Positions 12,601-24,065 of a stretch of DNA of 64,000 bases are shown here, piece by piece. This DNA comes from Marvania coccoides (lineage: Eukaryota > Chlorophyta > Trebouxiophyceae > Chlorellales > Chlorellaceae). Every line of letters begins with the position of its first letter. The first letter of the stretch is position 1. The translations under genes and the position numbers were made by a program. The notes beneath the pieces are model-generated. The model saw nothing but the letters and a program-made list of their open reading frames with translations, ran no database searches and was not told the origin of the DNA. Location of the stretch: NCBI GenBank assembly GCA_963854735.1, contig OY978097.1:186001-250000 (forward strand). The letters run 5' to 3'.

Positions 12601-13450
12601 GCCTAGGCCATCGGGGGACATCGGCCTGGAAGGAACGTCAGGAGACAGCGTTCCGCTGCGCCAAGGCGTCATTTTTGATGGCCAGGCGTCGGGGGAGGCT
12701 CCGTTGGGGCCGTCGGAGTGGTTGAGCGCCCCCAGCGGCGGTGGGGTGGTCACCAACTGCGGAGAGCTGCCCAGCACCGCAATGCTGGCGCTTGGGGAGG
12801 TCACTGCCACCCCATTTGCTGCGTGCCGGCCTGAGCCAGAGGTGGACCGGCGGAAGCGCTGCAGAATGCCAGGCCCAGGGGGCAGCGACGGCAGCTTCGC
12901 CTCTTTGAACGGCAAGTCCCAGTGGCCCTCGAGCCCCGCCTGTTCACACTGGTCTCTCAGCCGCGCAACGTGCTCGTTGCGAGGCTGGTCCTGCGAGATC
13001 GCCAGCAGCAGCCAGTAGGTCTTGACCGCTATTCGCAGCGACCGCGCGCACAGGTCCGCCAGCACGTTTTCCAGCCGGGTGTCCGGGCGGGAAACGCAGA
13101 GCTGGCACAGCTGGGACAGATAGCGCTCGACGTCTGCTTCGGGGAGGGTGTACAGGCGGGTGCAAAGGTACTCGTGCACCGCGGTGCTCAGCGACTTGTG
13201 GAGGTATCTGTGGAGATGGAAATAGTTATGTGAGCAATGAGGAGATGTGAATGGCGAAAAAGGGGGGGCGGGAAGGGGTGGGGACGCGCTGCCGCCGCAC
13301 TCACGTGACCGCGATCCAAGAGTCGAAAAAGTCGCTCTCAAAGAACCGCATGAGCAGGTCTTGTTTGCTCGAGGCGACCGGGCTGGAGGCAGAAGTGGAG
13401 CAGGTTGAAGCCGTTGCAGCTCCCTCATTGTGGCCCTCTCGCGGCGTCAT
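9612..13450 (-). CDS. Phosphatidylinositol 4-kinase, type III beta-like
   Basis: Exons 13305-13450, 10785-13207 and 9612-10684 give 1213 residues. It should phosphorylate phosphatidylinositol at the 4 position on Golgi/trans-Golgi membranes. The lipid kinase unique domain starts at about residue 35 (RFFESDFFDSWIAVTYL, with the exon 1-2 junction inside it) and runs to about 145. A long Ser/Pro/Ala-rich middle follows. The catalytic domain fills the last 300 residues: VRCVIVKSGDDCRQELLA (ATP-binding lysine region), catalytic loop RDRHNGNILL and HIDFGF, then the PI4K-typical APFKLTRELLEVM. The C-terminal QYDYYQRVLNGIL closes the protein exactly as in PI4K beta/Pik1. Introns are GT-AG. Divergent from CCT4. 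Confidence 0.93.
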
Positions 13451-13840
13451 TATTTCTTGAATAAAACTGCACACACTGTATGCTGTCGATAATTGCCAGG
13501 CGTCAATGCTGACACAGAAAAATCAAACGAGAAATCATGGGTGTTTTGTTCCAGCGGTCATGCCCCGCGTCGCCCATTATAAACAAGAATGTGGGGTGCA
13601 GATTCATGAATTTCTATGGATTAATGTTCCCAGGCTGCGGAGGGAGACGATCGATATATTAATTTCTTTTTGACTTTGCTGCAGGTCAAGGAGGCTACCC
13701 TTCTCTCTGCACAAGCATGTCTCAGTTAATTAAGCAAACAGCCGAAGAAAACCAGTTGCCAGAGTGAACAGCACACAAAAGCGGCAGTTGGTGGCAGTCG
13801 ATAGTTGATCAGAAGAATCGAATTGAAAAAGGCTGCAGCA
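13451..13840. promoter_or_regulatory. Shared spacer between divergent PI4K and CCT4 genes
   Basis: 390 bp between two start codons. AT-rich with no open frame of note. It must contain or border both promoters; no specific element identified. Confidence 0.4.
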
Positions 13841-15762
13841 ATGGTTGCTGTGCCCAGTGCGCCCATAAAGGGCGAGACATACAGGTACGCCGAGTTGCAT
13901 GTCTGCATGTACATGCTGCTCTTTCAAATGAGGCCACCCACTTGAAATAAAACCAATAATTGACTTTTGAGTTTGTTGTTTGGGTCTGCAGAGAGAGTGC
14001 AAAGAAGAAGGATGTCAGGACAATGAACATTGAAGCAGCAAAGGCGGTTGCCGACGCTATCCGCACCAGCTTGGGGCCCCGAGGCATGGACAAGATGGTA
14101 AGCAATCTATGTTTTCAAGTTGTGCAAAGTTTGTATCACGAGGATTCGCCTGCCTCTCACTCCCCCACTTCTTCAACCATCCCCACAGGTCGCCCAGGCC
14201 GATGGTGAGGTCATCATAACCAACGACGGCGCCACCATCCTGAACAAGATGCAAGTCGCGCAGCCCGCCGCCAAGATGCTGGTGGAGCTGTCCAAGTCGC
14301 AGGACGTGGTGGCCGGCGACGGCACCACCTCTGTGGTCGTTATCTGCGGCGCCCTCCTCAAGAAGAGCCTGGATCTGCTGGACAAGGGCATCCACCCGAC
14401 CACGATTTCCGATGCCTTTGACCTGGCCTGCCAGCGCGCTGTGCAGATGCTGGAGCACGACATCGCCATCCCCGTGGCCGTGGACGACCGGGAGTCCCTC
14501 CTCAAGGCCGCGACCACCTCCCTCTCCTCCAAAATCGTGTCGCAGCACTCCTCCCTGCTGGCGCCCATGGCGGTGGACTGCCTGCTCAAGGTGCAGGACC
14601 CTGCGCGCCCCGACTTCCTCGATCTGAAGGATATCAGGATCGTGGGCAAGGTGGGCGGCACCATCGACGACTCGGAGATGGTGGAGGGCCTCGTGTTGGA
14701 CCACAAAGCGGCCAAAGCGGCGGGGGGGCCCACGCGCGTGGAAAACGCCAAGGTGGCGCTCATCCAGTTCCAGATCTCGCCCCCCAAGACCGACCTGGAG
14801 AACAATGTGATGGTGGGGGACTACGCCGCCATGGACCGCATTCTGAAGGAGGAGCGGAATTACATCCTGCAGATGGTGAAGAAGATCCGAGCCAGCGGCG
14901 CCAACGTGGTGCTCATCCAGAAGTCCATCCTGCGCGACGCCGTCACCGACCTGTCGCTGCACTACCTGGCCAAGGCCAAGATCATGGTGGTGCAGAACGT
15001 GGAGCGGGACGATGTGGAATTTATTTCCAAGACCCTAGGCTGCCTGCCCATCGCGCACGTGGACCACATGCGCCCAGAGAAGCTGGGCCACGCGGCGCTG
15101 GTGGAGGAGTACACCGTGGGGCGCGGCAAGGTGGTGAAGATGACGGGCATTGAGAAGCGGGGGCGAACCGCCACCGTGCTGCTGCGGGGCGGCAACAAGC
15201 TGGTGCTGGAGGAGGCGGAGCGCAGCCTGCACGACGCGCTGTGCGTGGTGCGCTGCCTCATGCAGAAGCGCTTCCTGATCGCGGGTGGCGGCGCCCCTGA
15301 GATGGAGCTGTCCTACCGCCTGGGGCAGTGGGCAAAGACGCTGTCAGGGATGGAGTCGTACTGCGTGCGTGGGTTTGCGGAGGCGCTGGAGATTATTCCC
15401 TACACGCTGGCGGAGAACGCGGGGCTGAACCCCATCGAGAACGTGACAGAGCTGCGGAATTTGCACGCCAAGGGAAATAAGTACCACGGGCTCAACGTGC
15501 GCAAGGGGGCGGTGACGGTGAGTGTGTCAGCTTTAGATATGCATACGATTTAGCGGGTTTAACTTTTTGGCGATTTGTTCGAGCGTGTATACAAATGAAT
15601 AGCCAGCAGCCTCTGATCAATTTGATTTTTTTCACTGTGTTGCAGAACATGCTGGAGGAGAATGTGGTGCAACCGCTGCTGGTGACAACCTCCGCGTTGT
15701 CGCTGGCCACCGAGACCCAAAAATTATTGATGAAAATTGACGATATTTGTATGACAGTTTGA
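13841..15762 (+). CDS. CCT4: T-complex protein 1 subunit delta (CCT4)
   Basis: Exons 13841-13884, 13992-14097, 14189-15517 and 15646-15762 join to 531 residues, matching the family's usual length of about 535. It is one of eight subunits of the cytosolic TRiC chaperonin that folds actin and tubulin. Seen: group II chaperonin signatures [24 protein letters not shown] and the ATPase motif [12 protein letters not shown] near the N-terminus, and [13 protein letters not shown] near residue 410. The first exon holds only 14 codons plus two bases, so the true start is easily missed; the junction [15 protein letters not shown] is in phase. The C-terminus ends KIDDICMTV, close to the usual IDDI tail. 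All introns are GT-AG. Confidence 0.96.
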
Positions 15763-16379
15763 GAGGGAGAGATGGCTCTCTCGCTCTGTTCGGAGATCGA
15801 TGAATAATTAAGGGGGAAAGAAATACGACTGCATGATTCTTGTTGTTTATGGAATAAATTTGACTGTAAACTGAGTTTGAGCATTGTGTTGGCAGAATAA
15901 GGAAGAAGGCACATGGTTTCAAACGTCAGGCAGAAGGGAAACTTTTTCCGGTGCTCCAACGGGTTTTCGAATAAATTCAAGGCTCAAAAAGTAATGATAT
16001 GCCGTGCATTGCATTGGGTATATTTACTTTGTATACAGATACATTTCTTAGGAACTATGCAGTTTCTTCTTCCCGGTCGCATTACGTGGGATGACTTTAA
16101 AGCTGTACAAAGGGCACACTTCTGCATACCCCGGTCGCAAAAGGGTGTGATATCCGGGCAGCAAATGCAGAGCTTAACAGGTTAGTTCCTCGATTATTCT
16201 GTTTGTGTAGGCTTGTGAAACAGCATGCTTAGGCCAGCCATTTAAGGGCAATATGTTGCAAGGGAAGGTCCAATCTCCTATCTGCTTGTCACTCGCAAGA
16301 GAGAAGATTTGCAGGACGGGTCTGGGAATTTACAAGAAGCTTCATTTCATGTTTATAACAAATACAACAAATTGCAGCT
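15763..16379. other. Convergent spacer after CCT4
   Basis: About 620 bp between the CCT4 stop and the stop of the bZIP-like gene. AT-rich; holds a TGTAA polyadenylation-type motif for CCT4 at 15865. Open frames here show no recognisable protein and no splicing partners. Confidence 0.45.
15865..15869 (+). terminator. TGTAA polyadenylation-type motif downstream of CCT4
   Basis: TGTAA, the usual green-algal poly(A) signal, lies 103 nt after the CCT4 stop codon. Position fits a short 3' UTR, but the motif is only five bases and may occur by chance. Confidence 0.4.
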
Positions 16380-18116
16380 TCAAAGCTCCTCGATGATGTT
16401 GCTGGGCGCATGCTCTCTGCTGTCCATTGCAAACTCAAAGTGCTCACATAGCTGGATATAGTCAACGTAGAAGGGTCGGCAGCCGAGGACGAGCCGCGCG
16501 ATTTGGGGCGGCGTTAATGCAAACAGCACTTCATTTGAAAAAGTAATGTAGGCTTTCGTAATGGCAGCGGTGAATTTCTCCACGGCTGCCGCAGTATCTG
16601 CAGCTGTAAGGAGTCGCTGCACACGGAAAGAATCTGGCCGAAACATGTGAGACTTGCAACATTTCAAAGGAGGAAAAAGGGTGGAAAATCTTCAGAGGAT
16701 ATAAAAGAAAACCCGCACCTGTGCCTGCGCCTGCGCCTGGAATCCGTCCCTGCGTGTTGCTGAGGATGAGTGTGCCTCAGATGTCGTTGAGAGCCCGCTG
16801 GCATCCTTTGCTGCACCTGTAGCTGCTCGAAACGTAGCACTGGCAGCCTGAAACTTCATCACCTGGCGCTGCGAAATCTGCAGGCCCCGCAAAAGAGCTT
16901 CCTGCTTTGCCTTAAATTGTTTTGCTGCTGGAGTCCCAGGCGGTGGCTGCATCGACTTAATCAGGTTGAACTGCAGGTCTGCAGATTGTTCAGCGAGTAA
17001 GAACGTCACTTTTTTCTGCACAAAAAAATTTACAAATGTTGAGAGTTTAGACTCCGCTCAAAGACTGCAACAAAGGCAACACAGCAGAGAGGCAAGCTTT
17101 GGTCCTGACAGTGAATCCACTGTGGGGCCTGCCAACCCACAGCAAAAATTATAGCTTCAGTAAAATTTACATGAGAAAGCGCAGAGCCACGCACCGAGAT
17201 TTTATACTCACCCGTATTCTTAATGCGGTCAGAAGAATCGTTTCAATCTGCATGCGTGATGATAGGCTAGCAGCATCCCACTGCATGCAGAAATATGTGG
17301 GAAATTGTTCGTCAGGGGTGTGCCAATGCATCCTCTCGGCAATGCTTGTGAATTCCCAGAGCCGACCTGCCACTGCTCGATCTCCCAGGGGCACTCCCCC
17401 GAGGGCAGACCGGTTACCAGAGGTTCTGGTCTGGCGTTAGGTAATACTGAGTAAGGGTATTATATTCAATGATTAACCTACCACTGCGAGACATGAGGCC
17501 ATCCGCTGCACGAACGCCTCATCCCCAGCAACAATGAATGATGTGGGCATGGACACATACTGCCTGCAAGTGGATATTAATTGAGAAGCCGAAGGAGCTG
17601 AGGAGGTCAGAAATTTAGGTTTTGGATCTGCCCTAGAGGGCGTGGCCCTTGGAGGTCGAGCCGCTGCAGGTCGGCTCTGGGAATTATTTTCATCTGAGAA
17701 ATCTGAGACGTAAAAAAGTGTCTCGAAGATTACCTAAGCAGCATATCCGGGATTTCCACCTGCCTCCCGTTGAAAACCATTTCAATCAAGGCGTCAACCC
17801 GTTCAACCGTCACAGAAGGGCCCAGCGCATGTGCATCAAGCAGCGGGGATCTGGCAGGCCCCGTCAGATAATGGGATGCCCTCACAGCAGCAGCGCTCAT
17901 GGATGAAGCCTCCAAGTTGAACATCTCCAAGGCGTGCTGGATGTCACGCAGCGTTTCATTCTCTGCCGCAAGGGTGGCTATTGTCGCGGCGGCCTGGGAG
18001 ATGGCCTCCTTGATGTCCCGCTCTCGCTGCTTCTTCCGCTCGCGGTAGCGGATCTGGACGTCACGCCTGTACACATGTTTTTTCCCCTCACCAGGACCAG
18101 TGCTGTCGGGCAGCAT
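16380..18116 (-). CDS. Putative bZIP transcription factor, algal-type
   Basis: Five exons, 17734-18116, 17482-17563, 17212-17430, 16719-17015 and 16380-16616, give 405 residues; every junction keeps phase. Near the N-terminus a basic stretch, RRDVQIRYRERKKQRER, is followed by a coiled segment with leucines spaced seven apart (LAAENETLRDIQHAL). This is a bZIP basic region plus short zipper, so nuclear DNA binding is inferred. The rest has no domain I can name: a middle part with WEFTSIAERMHWHTPDEQ, a Gln/Lys-rich helix region, and a C-terminal helical part ending NIIEEL. Upstream of the chosen ATG the frame stays open to a TAA near 18220 with no other Met, so an extra 5' exon cannot be excluded. 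Targets unknown. Confidence 0.68.
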
Positions 18117-19413
18117 GGTGTACGCAGGCGCTTCAGCCAGAAGTCTCTCTAGACGTAAGTACTGCTGCGCAAAAAGTGTTTCAATTGCAGTTGTTGCGCC
18201 TGGGAGAATCGGCTCTTAAATGCATACTAGTTTTACCTAGCTTATTTGTTGGAATCTTTTACAATTAAAAAAAAAAAACGCACCCGCAATACGCGTGCGC
18301 ACGTATGATTTTTATGCTGCGCCTTTTAATTCGTCACAATGGTACAATTAGCCACGAAAATTCTGCGCTGCAAGCTTGATCCACCGCTTGAAGATTATTC
18401 TACAGCCTGGAAAAGAAAAGCATTTGCCAGGCAAACCATACAGGGCGACATTTCTTTTGTAACCAAGTGAGAGATACAGGGCGCAAAGCGCGGGGAGAGG
18501 AGAAGAACGCATAAGAACGCATGGCCGCTTTGGTGCCCTCTGCCCTGGGTGTGAGGCATTGATCAATATTTTTTTCGAGGGGGGTAATCATTGCTCTGGC
18601 TTCTTTGCTAAGGAACTCAAGCCTGTAGTAGAAGTTCAGGCACCGTTCTCTGGCGGAATCTGCCTCGAGAGATTAAACGTTACTTCCGAATGTGCTCCCG
18701 GGCCTTGCTCGTTGAACGCAAGAAAAGGACTCTGGCTTCCAGGCAGAGTCGTCGTATGACGCCAATAAAGTCACCGTCTGCATAACGTTTAGCGTGGAGG
18801 CTGCCGCGGCATTTGTACTGCAGCATCTTTAGTGCTTGCTGAAAGAGGCACAGCAAAGATCAGGGATATCTCTTACCGAAGTAGTGTGTCCCGTCAAATT
18901 CTGAATCTCTCTCCCGCAGGCGAGTTCGAAGCAAATTATCACCTCCAGCGACTATTGTACGCGCTCTCCTTCACTTAAATTAAGATGCGCGTAGCTGCGT
19001 CTTATAAGCAGTAAAGATTACTGAAGTTTTGCCCTTCGTTCATTTGTGCCTCGAACGACATCTAATTTTTTCATATGCCCCTTTGCAGAGGAGGCGCTAG
19101 CTCTTCCGCCCCCCGCATCGTTTCCCATCTCCAGCGTCTTGAATTTCTGCACGTGTCCGATGCTGTTCAAGGTAGGTACAATTATTTGTACCGCCTGGCC
19201 AGGTCCCCATGGCAACATAATACATTTATCCACATTTGCGACATGCATCGGGCATGGTATTGCCATGTGCATTTTCTGCATTGTGTTCGACGCTGACAAA
19301 CATCCTTAGCCTCCGTTGGGGCACCCTGCAGGTCGGTGCTCCGAAGAAGCAGACATACTTAAATACATTACAGGGTGAGCTTAATTATCCTCGGTGCTTA
19401 TTGGGCATATGAA
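18117..19413. other. Gene-poor spacer left of the retroelement island
   Basis: About 1.3 kb. Presumably holds the promoter of the bZIP-like gene at its left end. A few open frames of 60-95 codons on both strands (for example 19018-19299 minus) overlap one another and show no recognisable motif. No RNA gene seen. Confidence 0.4.
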
Positions 19414-19471
19414 ATTACAGGGTTTAAATTCGACACAAAAAAGCAACTAAGGCCCCATAGCAGACTGGCAC
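19414..19471 (-). repeat. Dispersed repeat, copy A
   Basis: On the minus strand this reads GTGCCAGTCTGCTATG, then GCCTTAG, TTGCTT and TTTAAACCCTGTAAT. It is similar over about 58 nt to copies at 22289 and 27742. It borders the 5' side of the LINE remnant. Confidence 0.75.
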
Positions 19472-19542
19472 GCTAGTGACAGCCGTGCGCGTAGGAATAA
19501 ACAAAAAAATAAAAAAGAATAAGTGTAGAGGCCTACGCAACT

Positions 19543-21735
19543 GTGCCTGACCCAATCCCCGCTGCCGATCCCTCCAGCCCCCCCTCCTCCGCAGAGAACC
19601 CCGCCATAGACGCAACCTTCACGCTGGCTGAGCTGACAGCCACGGCCCTCAAGATGCGCCCCAACAAAGCCTACGCAGGCGACCTCCAGACAGAGGTGCT
19701 GCGCGCTCTGATGCCAGCGCTGGCAGAAACGCTGACTGCGTTGTTCAACGCCAGTGTGCGCGTGGGAGCCCTGCAGCGCGAGTGGACCTGGGGGTAAATA
19801 ATGCCCATCCACAAGCCGGGCGGCAACGTGCACGATCCAGGGGATTACAGGCCCATCACGGTGGGCACCCTGCTGGCGCGGCTCTACGCCTCCGCGCTGA
19901 ACACGCGCCTGATGGCATGGTCGGAGGCGAAGGGGGGGCATGCACAAGAGCAGGCGGGGTTTTGGCCGTGGAGGCGGTGCGCGGACCAGATCTTCGTGCT
20001 GCGGGTGATGCTGGAGCTGCAGCAGCGGGCGCTGGTGAAGGCGCCGCTGTTCGTCTGCTTTGTGGACTTCCGGAAGGCTTTCGACTCTGTCCCGCGAGAG
20101 AAGTTTGGGAGACGCTGCGGGCGGCTGGCGTGGGGGGCTCTCTGATGCGCGCCATGCAGACGCTGTATGCTGACATCCCTATCTGCGTGAAAGGCGTCGC
20201 TGGGTTCACAGCCACCTTTCTGTGCATGGTAGGCCTGCGCCAGGTCTGCCCCCTCAGACCCACCTTGTTTGGGATGTTCTTGGACGACCTGGAGCGCGAG
20301 GTGCTGGCTGCGGCTGGGGCAGACCTGCCGCTGCTGCGCGGGCGTCCGCTGCCGCCGCTGTTCTACGCTGACGACCTGGCCCTCCTCTCCACCTCCCCAG
20401 CGGGATTCGAGCGGCAGATTGTCACTCTTAACGAGTACGCCACCGCCGCTGGGCTCACCGTCAACCTCACCAAAACCGAGATCGTGGTTGGAGTGAACGT
20501 CGACCAGGTTGAGGACGGCTGGGAGTCGCAGTACGCAGGCGGCCCCGTTCCGCGCGTGGCCACATTCATGTACCTGGGTTTCGAGTTCCATGCGCTGAAA
20601 CCGTTCGCAGCTGCAGGCGACCACCGCGCCGCCAAAGCGCTGAGGGCGATGTATGCAGTGCGCAGGCGGGCAGCGGAACTGGAGATCCACAAGCCAGCGG
20701 AGCTCATCAAAATTTTCAACGCCATGGTGCTGCCGGGTCTGGAGTACGGCGCGGAGGTGTGGGGGGCCGCCACGCCAGCAGCCACCGCCTCTACATGCGT
20801 TTCCTGCGCCCGTTGCTGGGGGTCCCGACGCTGGGGATCACGACGGCTGAGCTGCTGGTGGAGGCAGCGATGTGGCCAGTGGAAATTCGTTTCGCTGCAG
20901 CGGTCCTGAGGTTCTGGATTCGGCTCCAGGACCTTCCAGAGGACAACCTGGCTCACCAGGCTTTCCTGGCCAGCAAAGAGATGGCGGTGGGGGAGGCGGC
21001 GACGCGGGCGGCAGCGGAAGAGGCGGCAGCAGCGGCTGGGTTTCCGGTGGTGGCGCCAGCAGCTGGGCCGCCGTGCTGGGCGACAGAAGCGCGCGCATTA
21101 TTCAGCGAGATGGGCGTCGTGCATGCCAACAAGAAGCTGCGGGATGGGGCCTCCAAGATGCTGCGCACCAACGCTCAGGAGAAGTGGCTGGCAGCGCTGG
21201 CAGCGTCGCTGAGCCAGCAGCTGCGCCACTACCTCAGCACCTGGTGGACGCCGCTCACAGTGCAGACCTACGGGCTCCACCCCCACCTTCACCTCCCGCA
21301 GATGGCGGACAGATCAGCGCTGACGCGTCTCCGACTGGGCGTGCAGAGGATTCGCGTGCCAGCAGCGGGCGAGTTTGGTGTGTGGCACATGCCCAGTCCC
21401 ACCCAGCACATGCCCCCTATGTGCATTGCCGTGCCCGCTCCTCGAGCTGCAAATCATCCGCACCTGTTCTGCCCTCCACCAAGAGCGCGCGCCAGCGCTC
21501 GCGGCGGTGAGCGCGGCGCCAACGGCAAGGGACCTGCTGAAGTTGGAGGCGGCGGACCTCACCCTGGTGGCGGCCCTGGTGAGGGCGCACTCAGACCGCG
21601 TGGCATAGGCGTGATGGGAGGCATGAGAAGAGCCCAAGATGTTAAGAGGCAGCCCAAGATTTTGATGACGGGGGATGTGGCGCCGGGCTACATTACAAAA
21701 ATAACTGTTGTTTTGTTTTGTTTTGTTTTTTGTTC
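19543..21735 (+). mobile_element. Decayed LINE (non-LTR) retrotransposon, reverse transcriptase part
   Basis: The reverse transcriptase reads across three frames. Frame 1 (19543-20145) carries PIHKPGG.. DYRPIT and CFVDFRKAFDSVPRE (RT motif A). The reading then shifts near 20100 to frame 3 (to about 20780) with GLRQVCPLRPTLFGMFLDDL and the catalytic FYADDLALLS. It shifts again near 20775 to frame 2, and probably once more near 21375, with the C-terminus ending at a TAG at 21606. An in-frame TAA also interrupts at 19795. No endonuclease domain is seen, so the copy is 5'-truncated. A TTTTG-rich tract near 21711-21735 resembles a LINE 3' tail. With one stop and two to three frameshifts it cannot encode an active enzyme. 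Confidence 0.85.
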
Positions 21736-22288
21736 TATTTAATTTTGTCCATTTCATTTAGCCTATCTATTTTTGTTGCACCTGCTTGCCTTGGTACAGG
21801 CTCTTGACTACGACTTTGGATGCATCACTTCCCAAACAGCCAGGGTTGAGTGACCACTGTAGAAGATAGGGGTGCTGGGTGCGTCTCGGCATTGCCCAAG
21901 CGTGTACCTTGACCGGACGGTTAGCGTTCTCGCCGTCCGGAGCGTCCTGCATGCCTTGCATTGCTGCATGCACCTGTGCCTGTTTTGCACCTGTGTTTGC
22001 CCTGCATGCACCTGTTGTGTCGGTGGGGCCGTCGGGGACTCGGGGGCAGGGGCCAGAGCCTAGAACTGAGGTTGATCCGACGGAGGAAAGGGGGGCTCCG
22101 CCTTACTGTGGCGGGGTTTGTGGCACGTCGGCTTGCGGATCTCTATAGGAGTGACCACGGTAGTGGACGTTAAACCATTTGTAAAACCTTGAAACCTTGG
22201 CGGTTGGATTTCTATTCTTTATTACCATTTCAAAATATTTTTCATTCAATGATTAATCATTAATAATATTATTTCTTCTTGCAAATAT
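21736..22288. other. Spacer right of the LINE, with a GC-rich patch
   Basis: From about 21840 to 22200 the DNA becomes GC-rich again, with repeated short words such as TGCATGCACCTG and GCACCTGTG near 21950-22015, then turns AT-rich. It may be a fragment of another element, but I recognise no domain. Confidence 0.35.
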
Positions 22289-22333
22289 GTGCCAGTCTGC
22301 TATGGGGCCTTTGCTGCCTTTTTGTGCGGACTT
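22289..22333 (+). repeat. Dispersed repeat, copy B
   Basis: Reads GTGCCAGTCTGCTATGGGG, then CTGCC and TTTGTGCGGACTT; similar to copies at 19414 (inverted) and 27742. Similarity to the copy at 27742 extends about 45 nt further upstream through a TTCATTCA... ATTATTTCT..CTTGCA stretch. Confidence 0.75.
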
Positions 22334-22714
22334 ATGTTGCTGCACCGCCAATCCGTGTTTCTGCGTTAAATGCCTCTAGCAACTTTCTTTCTCGTTGGTC
22401 CCAAATGCACACATAATCACCATTACGAAAATATATCGTTTCTGATTGAGTATATTGAGTGTATAAATTGCGTGTTTTTGTTATCCAGCCCGTCCTGTCT
22501 CTTCATGCCTACAACATACGTTAGTCGCTAGCCAAGAATATGGCAGAGCAGCATAACGTGGCAGCACAATACACCCCATCGTTTATTCAAGCGGTATCGG
22601 TCTTTGGACTCGCATCAAGATTCCCATTTCACTCTTAAATACCAAACGAAAAAGAGCAAAAAACAGCAGTTTCCTACAGCAGCCTCGATTATCATTAAAC
22701 ACCCCTAGAACTCC
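22334..22714. other. 3' flank of the eIF2B alpha gene
   Basis: About 380 bp of AT-rich DNA between the dispersed repeat and the eIF2B alpha stop codon. Nothing coding seen. Confidence 0.4.
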
Positions 22715-23885
22715 CTATTGGTACAGCATGATCAGCTCGTCAGACACCGCCGCCGGTGTGAGCACCCCCAGGTCCGTAAACAGCAGCGTGATGTAGGCAG
22801 GCGGGGTGTAGTCTCGAGACGGATTGTCAACAGTCACAGAGGCCGGCAACAGCGGGCTCAGCGCAAATCCCTTGCGCTCAATGGGCAGGTCGCGCTGGCT
22901 GAGCGGGAACAGCCGCGCGAATTTGAAGGACTCTGCAGCCACGTACACCGGGACGCCCAGAGCTTTAGCAGCCAGCGAAACGGTGTAGGTCCCCAGCTTG
23001 TTGATGACGCCGCCGCTTTCCACGATGCCCTCTGCACCCACCAGCACCATGTCCACCCGCTCCATTACATAACCCACTGCTGAATCCAATACCACCGTCA
23101 CTGGCACTTTGAGATCCTCCAGCGCCCGCGCCATGCCCAGTCCGGTCTCATCGGGTCGCCCCTCCGTTACAATTACGCTGAACCGCCGCCCGGAGGACGC
23201 TGCCTTGCGCAGCACGGCCAGCACCACTCGGGAGTGGCCGTGGCACAGCACAGTGAACCCTGGGCGGATGAAACGCTCCCCCTGCTCGGCGATGGTGGCG
23301 CGTGCGCGCACGGATGTCTCCGCAAAGTGCCGTCCCCGCTCAATCAGCCGCTTCTTCGCCACGTCAAAGCTGTCGGCCTCGAGGGCTGAGGTTCGCGTGG
23401 TGTAGCGCAGAAACAGCTCGCAGCCGGCCTTCAGGGAGATGGCGGTGGGGTTGCAGCGCTGGAGGGAGGCCGCTGCGTCCTTGAGGTCCCTCTCCAGGCC
23501 CATCATTGTGGTGGCTGTGGAATTTCGAATGACGGTGGTTAGAGCTTGGATAGCAGCCACGGCGACGGCCATGTCGCGCGAGCGAGCCATGGCCTCGTGG
23601 AACTCGCGCACCACGCCGTCATCGTTGATGGCTGTGGGGGAGGACAGCGGGTAGCCAGCTGCAGATTTTGAAAAAAACAAATTGAAAATAGTTGAGGGAG
23701 GACGAGGAAAAGAGGCGGCGCGGAATTTGTGGAGGTGGACCGATAGCTGATAATACCACAATGGGTCCGATCACTTCAAAAGATGAAGTGAATCAACCAC
23801 GATTAATTGGAACTTTATAAATGATGATCACACCTTCAGAAGTCTCAGAGTTGCGCAGCTGCGCTGGCACCTGGAATCCGGCCAT
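22715..23885 (-). CDS. EIF2B1: Translation initiation factor eIF2B subunit alpha
   Basis: Exons 23834-23885 and 22715-23658 give 331 residues (family usually about 305-330). It is a regulatory subunit of the cytosolic guanine nucleotide exchange factor for eIF2; with beta and delta it senses eIF2 phosphorylation. Seen: N-terminal helical part with AVAVAAIQALTTVI, then the Rossmann-like half with VLCHGHSRVVLAVL, SVIVTEGRPDETGLGMA, VDMVLVGAEGIVESGG, INKLGTYTVSLAAKALG and PVYVAAESFKFARLFPL, in the family's usual order. Exon 1 supplies MAGFQVPAQLRNSETSE and joins with phase 1. The ATG is only 180 bp from the divergent DUF2854 gene. Confidence 0.95.
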
Positions 23886-24065
23886 GGTGCCACAAATTTA
23901 TTTATTGTATCACTTTGGAATAGTGAGAGCAGCAGAGAGAAAACATGTTTTGGAGACCAAAACAAAAATGCTTGTCCACAAAAAATCAGCCCACGCATTT
24001 CCCAAAGCTTACCCAAAACATATTAAATCTGAATTATCAAGTTGTTCACTCAAATCATTTGAAAG
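23886..24065. promoter_or_regulatory. Short shared spacer, eIF2B alpha / DUF2854
   Basis: 180 bp between divergent start codons, the tightest such pair in the window. AT-rich. A compact bidirectional promoter is inferred; no named element seen. Confidence 0.45.

Noticed and set aside
19018..19299. Minus-strand open frame of 93 codons
   Set aside because: The opposite strand is also open, no motif is recognised, and it lies in a repeat-rich spacer.
21840..22200. GC-rich patch right of the LINE as a gene
   Set aside because: Frames encode only low-complexity Cys/His/Leu or Arg/Gly stretches with no domain and no splice sites; more likely an element fragment.
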